In this document: positions 1 to 6,913 of the stretch, piece by piece
Position numbering within the stretch: the first letter of the stretch is position 1
How the letters are laid out: the number at the start of each line of letters is the position of its first letter
DNA from: JALZEG01 sp036258555
GTDB taxonomy: Bacteria; Actinomycetota; CADDZG01; WHSQ01
Length of the DNA stretch: 23,587 bases
Reading direction: 5' to 3'
NCBI GenBank assembly: GCA_036258555.1
Contig: DATADL010000034.1
Coordinates: forward strand, 1-23,587
Made by a program: the position numbers and the translations under genes
The notes under the pieces: generated by a model
Database searches by the model: none
Told to the model about the DNA's origin: nothing
Seen by the model: only the letters and a program-made list of their open reading frames with translations

Positions 1-31
1 CTGGCCCCCGAAGGACTTCGGGACCCTCTAA
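1..31 (+). CDS. lepB: signal peptidase I, last residues only (partial)
   Basis: The frame ending in TAA at 29-31 reads WPPKDFGTL. This looks like the extreme C-terminus of type I signal peptidases, where a W-P pair followed by a short hydrophobic end is common. In Actinomycetota lepB sits directly upstream of rnhB, so context agrees. Only nine residues are visible, so the call rests on this short match and on synteny. Its stop lies 17 nt before the preferred rnhB ATG, which suggests an operon. Confidence 0.5.
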   Translation, partial: WPPKDFGTL

Positions 32-48
32 GGTCGAGGGTGATGGTG

Positions 49-735
49 ATGGACGCGACCGGCCTGCTCGAGGCCCGCCTCGCGGGGGCCGGGTTCCACA
101 AGGTCGCCGGCGCCGACGAGGTCGGGCGCGGCGCCCTCGCCGGCCCGCTGATGGCGGCGGCCGTGATCCTCCCGCCGGGGACCTGCATCGAGGGGCTCAG
201 GGACTCGAAGATGTGCACCGCGCTCCAGCGCGAGCGGCTCGCCGAGCAGATCAAGGAGATCGCGATCTCTTACTGCGTCGTGCGGGTGAGCCCCGAGAAG
301 ATCGACCGGACGGGTCTCCAACGGTGCAACCTCCAGGCGCTGCGCCGGGCCCTCAAGGGTCTGTCCGAGGAGCCCGACTACGTGCTGCTCGACGCGTTCC
401 GGCTCCGGAGGGCGGCGTGGCCGGCGCTCGGCGTCAAGAAGGCCGACGCCGTGTCGACGAACGTCGCCGCGGCTTCCATCCTGGCGAAGGTCGAGCGCGA
501 CCGGTCGATGCGGCGCTACCACCGCTAGCATCCCGAGTACGGGTTTGCGACGAATGTCGGATATGGGACCCGCGAGCACTGGAACGCGCTGCAGCAATAC
601 GGGCCGTGCGCGATCCACCGCCGGTCCTTCTACGGCGTCGAGGGATTCGTGGACGCCGATGGCGTCTTCAGGCCGCATCTGGCGCGAGACTTGGAGGACG
701 AGTTCGACGACCAAGAGCTGGAGGAGACCGAATGA
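49..735 (+). pseudogene. rnhB: ribonuclease HII interrupted by an in-frame TAG
   Basis: RNase HII removes ribonucleotides misincorporated into DNA by cutting RNA-DNA junctions. From ATG 49 (GAGGG at 36-40 is a well-spaced ribosome binding site; GTG 40, ATG 43 and GTG 46 are in frame but too close) the frame runs 159 residues to TAG at 526-528. It then stays open for 68 more codons to TGA 733-735. The first part has the DEVGRGALAGP motif (D23, E24, GRG 26-28) and the other two acidic catalytic positions (D115 in LLDAF, D133 in KKADAV). The second part (HPEYGFATNVGYGT, then IHRRSF) is the normal RNase HII C-terminus and carries the conserved Tyr used for junction recognition. The TAG is one base from GAG, CAG or AAG. 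At least ten other genes here end in TAG, so genome-wide amber recoding is unlikely. It may be a real null, a sequencing error or a readthrough site. The final TGA overlaps the next ATG. Confidence 0.85.
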
Positions 736-1061
736 GCGTCGAGGACCTCGAGAAGTACGAGGCCGAGATGGAGCTGCAGCTCTACAAGGAGTACCGGGAC
801 GTTCTCCCGATGTTCAAGTACGTCGTCGAGACCGAGCGCCGTTTCTACCTCGCGAACGGCGTGAACGTCGACACCCGCCACGTCGGCGCGAAGGTGTGGT
901 TCGAGGTCGAGCTCACCGACGCGTGGGTGTGGGACATGCACCGTCCCGCCCGCTTCGTGTCCCACGTGAAGGTCGTCACGTTCCGCGACCTGAACGTCGA
1001 GGAGCTCGCGCAGCTCGCCGAGCGCGACATCATCCCGGACCCGCCGGGGATGGCGACCTAG
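732..1061 (+). CDS. DUF2469 family protein
   Basis: This 109-residue protein is of unknown function and typical of Actinomycetota. It closely follows the family pattern known from mycobacterial Rv2901c: MSVEDLEKYEAEMELQLYKE at the start, then VVETERRFYLANGV and DAWVWDMHRPARFV. It is compact, charged and soluble, with no membrane segment or signal peptide. The ATG overlaps the rnhB TGA in an ATGA arrangement, with GAGGAG at 721-726 as its own ribosome binding site. The usual position just after rnhB is kept. If ribosomes stop at the amber in rnhB, coupling to this gene would be lost and it would rely on its own site. Confidence 0.9.
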   Translation: MSVEDLEKYEAEMELQLYKEYRDVLPMFKYVVETERRFYLANGVNVDTRHVGAKVWFEVELTDAWVWDMHRPARFVSHVKVVTFRDLNVEELAQLAERDIIPDPPGMAT

Positions 1062-1084
1062 CCTTTTCCGTCACACCCCTTCAC

Positions 1085-1090
1085 TAGGTT
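1085..1090 (+). promoter_or_regulatory. candidate -10 of a leaderless promoter for yraN
   Basis: TAGGTT (TANNNT type) ends exactly 7 nt before the yraN ATG at 1098, and no Shine-Dalgarno sequence lies between them. This is the layout of leaderless transcripts, which are common in Actinomycetota. A TTTTCCG tract starting at 1064 lies 21 nt upstream of the hexamer, similar to the TTTTCG tract before comM and rimP. The promoter is inferred from spacing only. Confidence 0.4.
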
Positions 1091-1097
1091 CGCGCGC

Positions 1098-1451
1098 ATG
1101 CACGCGCGCTCACGCCTCGGCCGCAGCGGCGAGGACGCCGCCTGCGACCTCTACGACCGCCTCGGCTTCGAGGTCGTCGAACGCAACTATCGCTCGGGAC
1201 GCGGCGAGATCGACGTCGTCGCCCGGCGCGGCGCCACGCTCGTGTTCTGCGAGGTGAAGACCCGCCGCTCGGAGCATTGGGGCGCGCCTGCCGAGGCGGT
1301 CGACCGCGTCAAGCAGGCGCGCCTGCGCCGGCTTGCGGCGGCGTGGATGGCCGAGCGGCGTCCGGGCTCCGTCGACGTCAGGTTCGACGTCGTCTCGGTT
1401 ATCGTCCGCGGCGACGAGATGGACGTGACGCACTTCCCCGACGCGTTCTAG
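1098..1451 (+). CDS. yraN: YraN family (UPF0102) nuclease-fold protein
   Basis: This is a 117-residue member of the UPF0102/YraN family, which has an endonuclease-like PD-(D/E)xK fold. The core motif is visible: GRGEIDVVARRGATLVFCEV followed by KTRR, where E, D and the E-V-K triad correspond to nuclease active-site positions. Length is normal for the family. The biochemical role is not settled, but the family is linked by neighbourhood to rnhB, comM and dprA, that is, to DNA processing. The ATG has no ribosome binding site and may be leaderless. Its TAG stop is contained in the binding site of the next gene, which starts 7 nt later. Confidence 0.92.
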   Translation: MHARSRLGRSGEDAACDLYDRLGFEVVERNYRSGRGEIDVVARRGATLVFCEVKTRRSEHWGAPAEAVDRVKQARLRRLAAAWMAERRPGSVDVRFDVVSVIVRGDEMDVTHFPDAF

Positions 1452-1458
1452 GAGGCCT

Positions 1459-2247
1459 GTGGGCGAGTACGAGTCGTTGACGTGGGACCTCGAGGGCCAC
1501 GTGGCGACGGTCACGCTGGACCGGCCCGCGAAGAAGAACGCGATGTCCTGGACGATGTTCGAGGAGATCCGCACGGTGTTCGACCGCGCCTCCGCCTCCG
1601 ACGACGTCCGCTGCCTGGTCGTGACCGGGGCGGGCGGGGCGTTCTGCAGCGGCGCGGACCTCTCCGACCCCGCGAACCTCGTCGACTCCGTCTTCGCCTT
1701 CAAGGAACGGATGCGCACGATCCACGCGATCGCCACGTCCGTCGTGGAGTGCACCGTCCCGACGATCGCGAAGGTGACGGGGATAGCCGCAGGCGCCGGA
1801 TGCAACCTAGCGTTCTGCTGCGACCTCGTCGTGGCCACGCGCGACGCCGCCTTCGCGGAGCTGTTCGTGAAGCGCGGCCTGGTCGTGGACTTCGGAGGAT
1901 CGTGGGCTCTGAGCCGGCTCCTGCCCCTCAACCGGGCGAAGGAGCTGGCGCTGCTGGGCGACACGCTCTCGGCGGAGGAAGCCGAGCGCTGGGGCCTGGT
2001 CAACCGCCTCTGCGACGCGTCCGAGGTCGACCAGGTCGTCAAGGACCTCGCCGCGCGCCTCGTCGCCCTGCCTCCGCGAACCGTCGCGATGATCAAGGAG
2101 AACCTGAACGCGGCGGGCCACCGTTCCCTCGACGAGAACCTGGACGCCGAGTCGTTGACGCAGTCGCTCGCCTTCGGCAGCGACGACACGCGCGAGGCCC
2201 TCATGGCCTTCGTCGAGAAGAGAGAGCCGCGCTTCCGGGGCCGCTAG
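1459..2247 (+). CDS. enoyl-CoA hydratase/isomerase family protein (PaaG-like)
   Basis: This 262-residue crotonase-fold enzyme would act on an acyl-CoA in the cytoplasm. Both oxyanion-hole segments are present: GAFCSGADL (about residues 60-68) and GIAAGAGCNLAFCCDLV (108-124). In rat-type hydratases a catalytic Glu follows the second segment. Here that place is Asn116, and the second acidic position is Asp144 in VVDFGGSWAL. This combination is seen in PaaG-type isomerases, so a double-bond or epoxide isomerase is at least as likely as a true hydratase; the substrate cannot be told. The start is GTG 1459 behind AGGAGG at 1450-1455. A metabolic gene between yraN and comM is not part of the usual mycobacterial or Streptomyces order. 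Confidence 0.88.
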   Translation: MGEYESLTWDLEGHVATVTLDRPAKKNAMSWTMFEEIRTVFDRASASDDVRCLVVTGAGGAFCSGADLSDPANLVDSVFAFKERMRTIHAIATSVVECTVPTIAKVTGIAAGAGCNLAFCCDLVVATRDAAFAELFVKRGLVVDFGGSWALSRLLPLNRAKELALLGDTLSAEEAERWGLVNRLCDASEVDQVVKDLAARLVALPPRTVAMIKENLNAAGHRSLDENLDAESLTQSLAFGSDDTREALMAFVEKREPRFRGR

Positions 2248-2270
2248 CGGTTTTCGTCGTACCCCCCGGC

Positions 2271-2276
2271 TAGCTT
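2271..2276 (+). promoter_or_regulatory. candidate -10 for comM with upstream GGTTTTCG
   Basis: TAGCTT in the 65-nt gap before comM is preceded by GGTTTTCG at 2249-2256, 14 nt upstream. The same eight bases precede the candidate rimP -10 and occur on the minus strand before the bL37 gene. Transcription would start near 2283 and leave a leader of about 30 nt with a clear GGAGG (2302-2306). This is inferred from sequence pattern and repetition in the window. Confidence 0.4.
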
Positions 2277-2312
2277 TCGTGGGGGCCGCGCACCCGGGAA
2301 CGGAGGTTGCGC

Positions 2313-3842
2313 GTGCTCGCGAAGACGTTGTCGGTCGCCCTCGTCGGCGCCGACGCTCACCTGGTCGAGGTCGAGGTCCACGCCACGCAGGGCGTCCCGA
2401 ACTTCACGGTCGTGGGGCTCCCTGCGAAGTCCGTGCGCGAGGCGGAGCAACGCACGCGCTCGGCCCTGCTGTCGAGCGACCAGCGCTGGCCGCCCTGCCG
2501 GACGGTGGCGAACCTGGCCCCCGCCTCCCTCCGCAAGGAAGGGACGCACTTCGACCTGGCGATAGCGATGGGGATCCTCGCGGCCGATCGCCGCCTCGAC
2601 CCGGCCCAGGCCGGCGGATGGGTGTTCGTAGGGGAGCTGAGCCTCGACGGTTCGGTTCGCCCCGTCCGCGGCGTCCTGCCGGCCGCGATCGCGGCGAGGC
2701 GCTCTGGCTGCCGGGGGCTCGTGTGCCCGGCGCGCAACGCCGGCGAGGCATCGTTGGTGGACGACCTGACGGTGGTTCCCGTCGAGACGCTCGGACAAGG
2801 CATCTCGTTCTTGAGGAACGCGTGGTCTCCTCCACCGATCGCGACGGCTGCTCGCGACCAGGCGGCTTCAGGCGATGTCGACGACATGTCCGAGGTACGC
2901 GGGCAGCCTTTCGCCCGCGCTGCCGTGGAGGTCGCCGCAGCCGGAGGCCACAACCTGCTGATGGAGGGCTCCCCGGGATGCGGGAAGACGATGATCGCTC
3001 GCCGCCTTCCCGGGATCCTGCCTCCGATGTCGAAGGAAGAGGCCCTCGACGTCACGCGGGTCCATTCCGTCGCGGGCCTCATCGGTGAGGACGCACGCCT
3101 GGTGGATCAGCGACCGTTCAGGACACCCCATCACAACGTCTCGGTTGCAGGGCTCGTGGGCGGAGGGCCGGGCCTGCCGCGGCCCGGGGAGGCAGTCCTC
3201 GCGCATCACGGCGTCCTCTTCCTCGACGAGCTGCCGTTGTTCAGGCGCGACGTCCTCGAGTCGTTGCGAGGGCCCCTCGAGGACGGGGCGGTCCGCATAG
3301 CAAGGAGTGCCGGGGTCGTGACGTTCCCCTGCAAGTTCTCTCTGGTCGCGGCGATGAACCCGTGTCCCTGCGGGCACGGCTCCGACAGCGGGCGATGCCG
3401 GTGCCCCCTTCAAGCGATACAGGCATACAAGGCGCGCGTATCGGGGCCGCTTCTCGATCGGTTCGACTTGCAACTCGGCATGACGCGTCTGGACGCAACG
3501 GCGCTGCTGAGTGAGCCGCCGGGCGAGTCGTCCGCGGCGATCCGATCGAGGGTCGAGCTCGCCCGCGCCCGTCAGCGGGAGCGGTACGAGTCGCCTACCG
3601 AGACGAACGCCAACGTCACCAACGCGACGATCCGGCGCCGTGGGCGGTTCCGACCCGAAGCGTTCGAGCAGCTCCATTCCGTCATCGATCGATACCGGCT
3701 CACCGGACGAGGCGTGGACCGCGTGCTGCGCGTCGCTCGCACGGTCGCGGACCTGGAAGGAGACCCCGACGTCCAAGCGCGTCACGTCGACTTCGCGCTG
3801 GGGCTGCGCGGCGTTGCCGAGCCCGCGGAGGTGGCGGCATGA
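2313..3842 (+). CDS. comM: ComM/YifB family Mg-chelatase-like AAA+ ATPase
   Basis: This 509-residue hexameric helicase-type ATPase promotes branch migration when transformed DNA is integrated. In order it has an N-terminal Lon-protease-like domain (about 1-170, with FTVVGLPAKSVREAEQR), an AAA+ domain with Walker A GSPGCGKT (219-226) and Walker B LFLDEL (D305, E306), the paired-Cys loop NPCPCGHGSDSGRCRCP, and a C-terminal Mg-chelatase lid domain. Length and layout match the family. GTG 2313 is chosen because GGAGG at 2302-2306 gives 6-nt spacing; the in-frame TTG 2307 directly abuts the binding site. The end overlaps dprA by 4 nt, so the two DNA-uptake genes are translationally coupled. Confidence 0.95.
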   Translation: MLAKTLSVALVGADAHLVEVEVHATQGVPNFTVVGLPAKSVREAEQRTRSALLSSDQRWPPCRTVANLAPASLRKEGTHFDLAIAMGILAADRRLDPAQAGGWVFVGELSLDGSVRPVRGVLPAAIAARRSGCRGLVCPARNAGEASLVDDLTVVPVETLGQGISFLRNAWSPPPIATAARDQAASGDVDDMSEVRGQPFARAAVEVAAAGGHNLLMEGSPGCGKTMIARRLPGILPPMSKEEALDVTRVHSVAGLIGEDARLVDQRPFRTPHHNVSVAGLVGGGPGLPRPGEAVLAHHGVLFLDELPLFRRDVLESLRGPLEDGAVRIARSAGVVTFPCKFSLVAAMNPCPCGHGSDSGRCRCPLQAIQAYKARVSGPLLDRFDLQLGMTRLDATALLSEPPGESSAAIRSRVELARARQRERYESPTETNANVTNATIRRRGRFRPEAFEQLHSVIDRYRLTGRGVDRVLRVARTVADLEGDPDVQARHVDFALGLRGVAEPAEVAA

Positions 3843-4762
3843 ACCTCCGGACGATCGACCGCGCCGCGCCCGAATGGCCGGAGTCGCTGCGTAGGTTCAC
3901 GACGGAGCAGCCGATCCGGCGACTGTTCGTCCGGGGCCGGCTCCTCCCGTCTGGGAGCCGATCCGTCGCCGTCGTCGGGTCCCGGCGACCCACTGCGGCG
4001 GGCGTGCATGCCGCGGCGTCCATCAGCCGCGGTCTCGTCGAAGCGGGATTCACGGTGGTGTCTGGCCTCGCCATGGGGATCGACGCGGTCGCGCACAAGG
4101 CCGCGCTCGATCAAGGGGGCCACACGGTCGCGGTCCTCGGCTGTGGCCACGACGTTCAGTATCCAAAGGTGAACTCGGCGCTGCGTGGGCGGATCGAGGC
4201 GACGGGAACGGTGGTCTCGGAGTACGAGCCGTCGGTGCAGCCCCAGAAGCTGCATTTCCCGGAGCGCAACCGCATCATCGCCGGCCTCAGTCAGGCCGTC
4301 GTCTTCGTCGAGGGAGGCGAGAGGAGCGGGGGCCTCATCACCGCTCATCATGCATTCGAGGCCGGGCGCGAGGTCTTCGCCGTTCCCGGAAGCATCCACA
4401 ACCCTCTCGCCGCAGGCCCCAACGAGCTGATCCGAACGTGCGGAGCGAAGCTCGTTACCGATGTCGCCCACATAATCGAGGATCTCGCACCGGGACTCGT
4501 GTGGGGTGACGACGACTCGGGTCCACCCGCCGGCGATCCGGCGGTCAATGTCGTCGAGCGGAACGTGCTGCTGTTCCTGGACGACGCTCCGGTCGCGCCC
4601 GACAAGCTCTGCATGCAACTCAGGCTTACGTGGGGCGAGGCGGCCCTCGCCCTCGCGGGGCTGGAGGCTCGGGGGTACGCGCTCAAGAGGCGGGCCGGAT
4701 ACGTCTTGACCGCTGCAGGGGGACGGGTTCGCGCGAGCCTCTCGGTTGACGAAGAGGGCTGA
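3839..4762 (+). CDS. dprA: DNA-processing protein DprA
   Basis: DprA binds incoming single-stranded DNA and loads RecA during natural transformation. The 307-residue protein contains the Rossmann-like DprA core: VAVVGSRRPT (about 43-52), SGLAMGIDAVAHKAAL, AVLGCGHDVQYP, FPERNRIIAGLS, SGGLITAHHAFEAGREVFAVPGS and NELIRTCGAKLV. It ends in a winged-helix-like tail (LLFLDDAPVAPDKLCMQLRL onward). The start is an ATGA overlap with comM, with GGAGG about 6 nt upstream. Finding comM and dprA together suggests competence or recombination of taken-up DNA, although no pilus or ComEC genes lie in this window. Confidence 0.95.
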   Translation: MNLRTIDRAAPEWPESLRRFTTEQPIRRLFVRGRLLPSGSRSVAVVGSRRPTAAGVHAAASISRGLVEAGFTVVSGLAMGIDAVAHKAALDQGGHTVAVLGCGHDVQYPKVNSALRGRIEATGTVVSEYEPSVQPQKLHFPERNRIIAGLSQAVVFVEGGERSGGLITAHHAFEAGREVFAVPGSIHNPLAAGPNELIRTCGAKLVTDVAHIIEDLAPGLVWGDDDSGPPAGDPAVNVVERNVLLFLDDAPVAPDKLCMQLRLTWGEAALALAGLEARGYALKRRAGYVLTAAGGRVRASLSVDEEG

Positions 4763-4797
4763 GGTCACGCGCTATGTGTACGTCGCGGGGTACCGAC

Positions 4798-4816
4798 CTC
4801 CCGGGAGACATATAAG
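4798..4816 (+). promoter_or_regulatory. perfect 10-bp palindrome and candidate -10 upstream of small ORF
   Basis: CTCCCGGGAG (4798-4807) is a perfect palindrome three bases before TATAAG (4811-4816), the most AT-rich hexamer in the 114-nt gap after dprA. Transcription would start near 4823, giving a leader of about 50 nt to ATG 4877. No convincing -35 is visible at normal spacing, so the palindrome could be an activator or repressor site. The rest of 4763-4876 shows no gene that can be supported. Confidence 0.3.
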
Positions 4817-4876
4817 GCGCCCGAGCGAGGAATGCCTGAATCTTCGGGTAGGAACAGCCCGAGCAAGGAGGGATCG

Positions 4877-5038
4877 ATGAACGACGCAGAGAAGCGCACG
4901 CCGGAAGATGTCGACCCGAACGACCCCAACGAGGCGCCGGTCGACGGGCCGGGCGGGGACGAGGGTCCCGGCGGGCTCGGCGGGACTTCGCAGGACACGC
5001 CCGGCGAGGTCGAGGGCGGAGGCACGTCGGGGGCCTAG
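4877..5038 (+). CDS. small acidic, disordered hypothetical protein
   Basis: No known family was recognised. The 53-residue product starts MNDAEKRTPEDVDPNDPNEA and continues in Gly, Pro, Asp and Glu, with GPGG, GPGGLGG and EGGG runs. It has no Cys, aromatic residues, membrane segment or signal peptide, and so is predicted to be intrinsically disordered and acidic. ATG 4877 is chosen because GGAGGG lies at 4868-4873; an earlier in-frame ATG at 4832 lacks usable spacing. It lies alone between dprA and xerC. The strong ribosome binding site is the main reason to believe it; codon evidence alone would be weak at this length. Confidence 0.5.
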   Translation: MNDAEKRTPEDVDPNDPNEAPVDGPGGDEGPGGLGGTSQDTPGEVEGGGTSGA

Positions 5039-5062
5039 GGGCCGTCGCGACCGCCAGGGTCG

Positions 5063-5096
5063 TTGACTCCCCGCGGCCGGGAAACGATCCTGGCCG
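5063..5096 (+). promoter_or_regulatory. xerC promoter with overlapping dyad
   Basis: TTGACT (5063-5068) is followed after exactly 17 nt by GATCCT (5086-5091), and the xerC GTG (5098) falls 6 nt further on, where transcription should begin. This implies a leaderless mRNA. A 9-bp inverted repeat, CGGCCGGGA (5074-5082) with TCCTGGCCG (5088-5096, one G-T pair), covers the spacer end and the -10. It could be an operator or a terminator hairpin for the small upstream gene. A second, shorter repeat CGACC/GGTCG (5048-5052, 5058-5062) abuts the -35. Confidence 0.4.
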
Positions 5097-5097
5097 T

Positions 5098-6003
5098 GTG
5101 GCTCGTGTGACTGATGTTGTCGATGGGTTCCTCCGCGCCTGCGAGGCGGAGCGGGACCTCTCTCCGCACACGATCGCGGCCTACCGGCGGGACCTCGACC
5201 AGCTCACGGAGTGGCTCGCCCGGGCCGGGGTGTCCGACGTCGAGCGGGTGGATCGCAGGCTGCTCCGCCGGTACGTCGCGTTCCTCGATACGAAGGGGCT
5301 GGCGCGCCGGTCGATCGCCCGGAAGGTGAGCGCGGTCCGGTCGATGCTCTCCTGGGCGGTGCGGCACGAGCTCGTGGAGTCGAACGCCGCCGACGACGTG
5401 CCGGTGCCCAAGCTCGACCGGCCGCTGCCGAAGGTGCTGAGGGCCGCCGAGGCCGCCCGGTTGTGCGAGCTGCCGCCCGACGACGACCCGGTGGGACAGA
5501 GGGACCGGGCGGTCCTCGAGCTCCTGTACGGGTCGGGGTTGCGGGTCGCGGAGCTGTGCTCGCTCGACGTCGACGACGCGGACCTGGGCGAGGGCCGGGT
5601 GCTGGTCACCGGGAAGGGTCGCAAGCAGAGACAGGTCCCCATGAGCGCGCCCGCGCGGCGGGCCGTCACGCGCTACGTGGGGGAGGGACGAAAGGAGCTG
5701 CTGCGCCCGAGCACGCCTGCCGAGGCGCGGCACGCGCTGTTCCTCAACTCGCGCGGCGGACGGTTGGGCCCCCGCAGCGTGCGTTCTATGCTTGCCCGAT
5801 ATCTGTCCGCCGAGGGCGCCGTCCCGGTGGGCCCCCACGCGCTGAGACATTCCTTTGCCACGCACCTGCTGGACGGGGGGGCCGACCTGAGGGTGGTGCA
5901 GGAGCTGTTGGGCCATGCGAGTCTCGCCACGTCCCAGATCTACACGCACGTCTCGACGGAGCGTCTGAAGGCCGTATATGAGCGAAGCCATCCCCGGGCA
6001 TGA
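5098..6003 (+). CDS. xerC: tyrosine recombinase XerC
   Basis: This recombinase resolves chromosome dimers at dif together with XerD. The 301-residue protein has an N-terminal SAM-like DNA-binding domain (about 1-95, with LSPHTIAAYRRDL) and a catalytic domain holding the full set of tyrosine recombinase residues: R149 (SGLRVAEL), K173 (TGKGRKQR), H247 and R250 (HALRHSF), H273 (LGHASLATSQ) and nucleophile Y282 (IYTHVS). Length is standard for Xer proteins. The xerC rather than xerD name follows position: in Actinomycetota xerC lies between dprA and rpsB. GTG 5098 starts without a Shine-Dalgarno sequence and is probably leaderless. The end overlaps the next gene by 26 nt. Confidence 0.93.
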   Translation: MARVTDVVDGFLRACEAERDLSPHTIAAYRRDLDQLTEWLARAGVSDVERVDRRLLRRYVAFLDTKGLARRSIARKVSAVRSMLSWAVRHELVESNAADDVPVPKLDRPLPKVLRAAEAARLCELPPDDDPVGQRDRAVLELLYGSGLRVAELCSLDVDDADLGEGRVLVTGKGRKQRQVPMSAPARRAVTRYVGEGRKELLRPSTPAEARHALFLNSRGGRLGPRSVRSMLARYLSAEGAVPVGPHALRHSFATHLLDGGADLRVVQELLGHASLATSQIYTHVSTERLKAVYERSHPRA

Positions 6004-6808
6004 AGGCGGCGGCCAGGCCGCCGGTCCGCTCGCGAGCGCGCCCGAAGGGGTGCAGGAGGCGTGGGCCGAGTACAAGTCGAGCGGCTCGGGGGCCGCGCGC
6101 GACGCGCTGATCCTCCATTACTCGCCGCTCGTGAAGTACGTAGCCGGCCGCGTAGCCGTGGGGCTTCCCGCGAACATCGAGCAGGCGGACTTGATCTCGT
6201 ACGGCATCTTCGGGCTGATCGACGCGATCGACAAGTACGACCAGAGCCGCAACATCAAATTCGAGACCTACGCGATCAGCCGGATCCGTGGCGCGATCAT
6301 CGACGAGCTCAGGGCGATCGACTGGGTCCCTCGCAGCGTCCGGTTCAAGGCGAGGGAGGTCGAGAAGGCGTACTCGATCCTCGAGAACAAGCTCAAGCGC
6401 CCGCCCTCGGACAAGGAGATCGCCGAGGAGATGGGGGTCTCCGTCGACGAGCTGAACCACATCTACACGCAGCTGTCGACGGTGTCGATGGTCGCCCTGG
6501 ACGAGCTCATGGCCGTCGACGGGGGCCAGGGCGACAAGCTGTCGCTCGTCGACACGCTCGAGGACACGAAGACGGTCTCGCCGATGGACGCGTTCGAGTC
6601 GGTCGAGATGAAGGACATCCTCACCGAGGCCGTGAACAGGCTCCCCGAGCGCGAGAAGGTCGTCGTGACCCTCTACTACTACGAGGGCCTGACGCTCGCC
6701 GAGATCGGGCAGGTCCTCGGCGTCACCGAATCCCGCATCTGCCAGATGCACACCAAGGCGGTGCTCGCGCTGCGCGGCAAGATCGCCGAGGCGACCGACC
6801 CGGGGTAG
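5978..6808 (+). CDS. whiG: FliA/WhiG family RNA polymerase sigma factor
   Basis: This 276-residue sigma-70-type alternative sigma factor would direct RNA polymerase to a special promoter set. Region 2 is clear (HYSPLVKYVAGRVA, then IEQADLISYGIFGLIDAIDKY and FETYAISRIRGAIIDELR, about 47-112). Region 3 follows (RPPSDKEIAEEMGVSVDEL) and then region 4 (LPEREKVVVTLYYYEGLTLAEIG, about 222-265) with the helix-turn-helix. The first 35 residues are Gly/Ala-rich. In Streptomyces whiG sits just upstream of rpsB and triggers sporulation; elsewhere FliA homologues drive flagellar genes. Nothing here shows which applies. GAAGG at 5967-5971 serves ATG 5978, which lies inside xerC, so the two are translationally coupled. 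Confidence 0.9.
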   Translation: MSEAIPGHEGGGQAAGPLASAPEGVQEAWAEYKSSGSGAARDALILHYSPLVKYVAGRVAVGLPANIEQADLISYGIFGLIDAIDKYDQSRNIKFETYAISRIRGAIIDELRAIDWVPRSVRFKAREVEKAYSILENKLKRPPSDKEIAEEMGVSVDELNHIYTQLSTVSMVALDELMAVDGGQGDKLSLVDTLEDTKTVSPMDAFESVEMKDILTEAVNRLPEREKVVVTLYYYEGLTLAEIGQVLGVTESRICQMHTKAVLALRGKIAEATDPG

Positions 6809-6811
6809 ACT
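6806..6811 (+). promoter_or_regulatory. candidate -10 for rpsB, overlapping the whiG stop codon
   Basis: TAGACT fits the TANNNT pattern and contains the whiG TAG stop (6806-6808). Transcription would begin near 6818 and produce a leader of about 105 nt. No good -35 is seen 17 nt upstream, so confidence is limited. A dedicated promoter before rpsB would be expected for a ribosomal protein gene. Confidence 0.35.
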
Positions 6812-6867
6812 CCGCCCCGCATCACAAAATCCACACGCCCGACATCCTGGCCCCGCGCGGCCGGGAG

Positions 6868-6913
6868 CTTCGGTCCCCGACGAGGGGTGCGATCGGGCGG
6901 AGGCCAACCGAAG
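6868..6913 (+). promoter_or_regulatory. structured rpsB leader hairpin reaching the ribosome binding site
   Basis: CTTCGGT (6868-6874) pairs perfectly with ACCGAAG (6907-6913). Directly inside the left arm, CCCC (6875-6878) pairs with GGGG (6884-6887) around a GACGA loop. The right arm ends in the first three bases of AAGGAGGT (6911-6918), the rpsB binding site. The fold would partly mask translation initiation. S2 is known to control its own synthesis in E. coli through its leader, so an autoregulatory site is a reasonable inference here, but no match to a named motif is claimed. Confidence 0.4.

Noticed and set aside
7..22. A CCCGAA/TTCGGG hairpin that looks like a terminator before rnhB.
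   Set aside because: It lies inside the codons read as the end of lepB and has no T-tract, so it cannot be called a terminator.
526..528. Genome-wide recoding of TAG as a sense codon.
   Set aside because: DUF2469, yraN, the crotonase, whiG, cdsA, rseP, ispG, bL37, nusA, infB and rpsO all end at TAG exactly where their families should end.
4832..4876. A longer version of the small acidic protein starting at 4832.
   Set aside because: GAGG lies too close to that ATG, while ATG 4877 has ideal spacing to GGAGGG.
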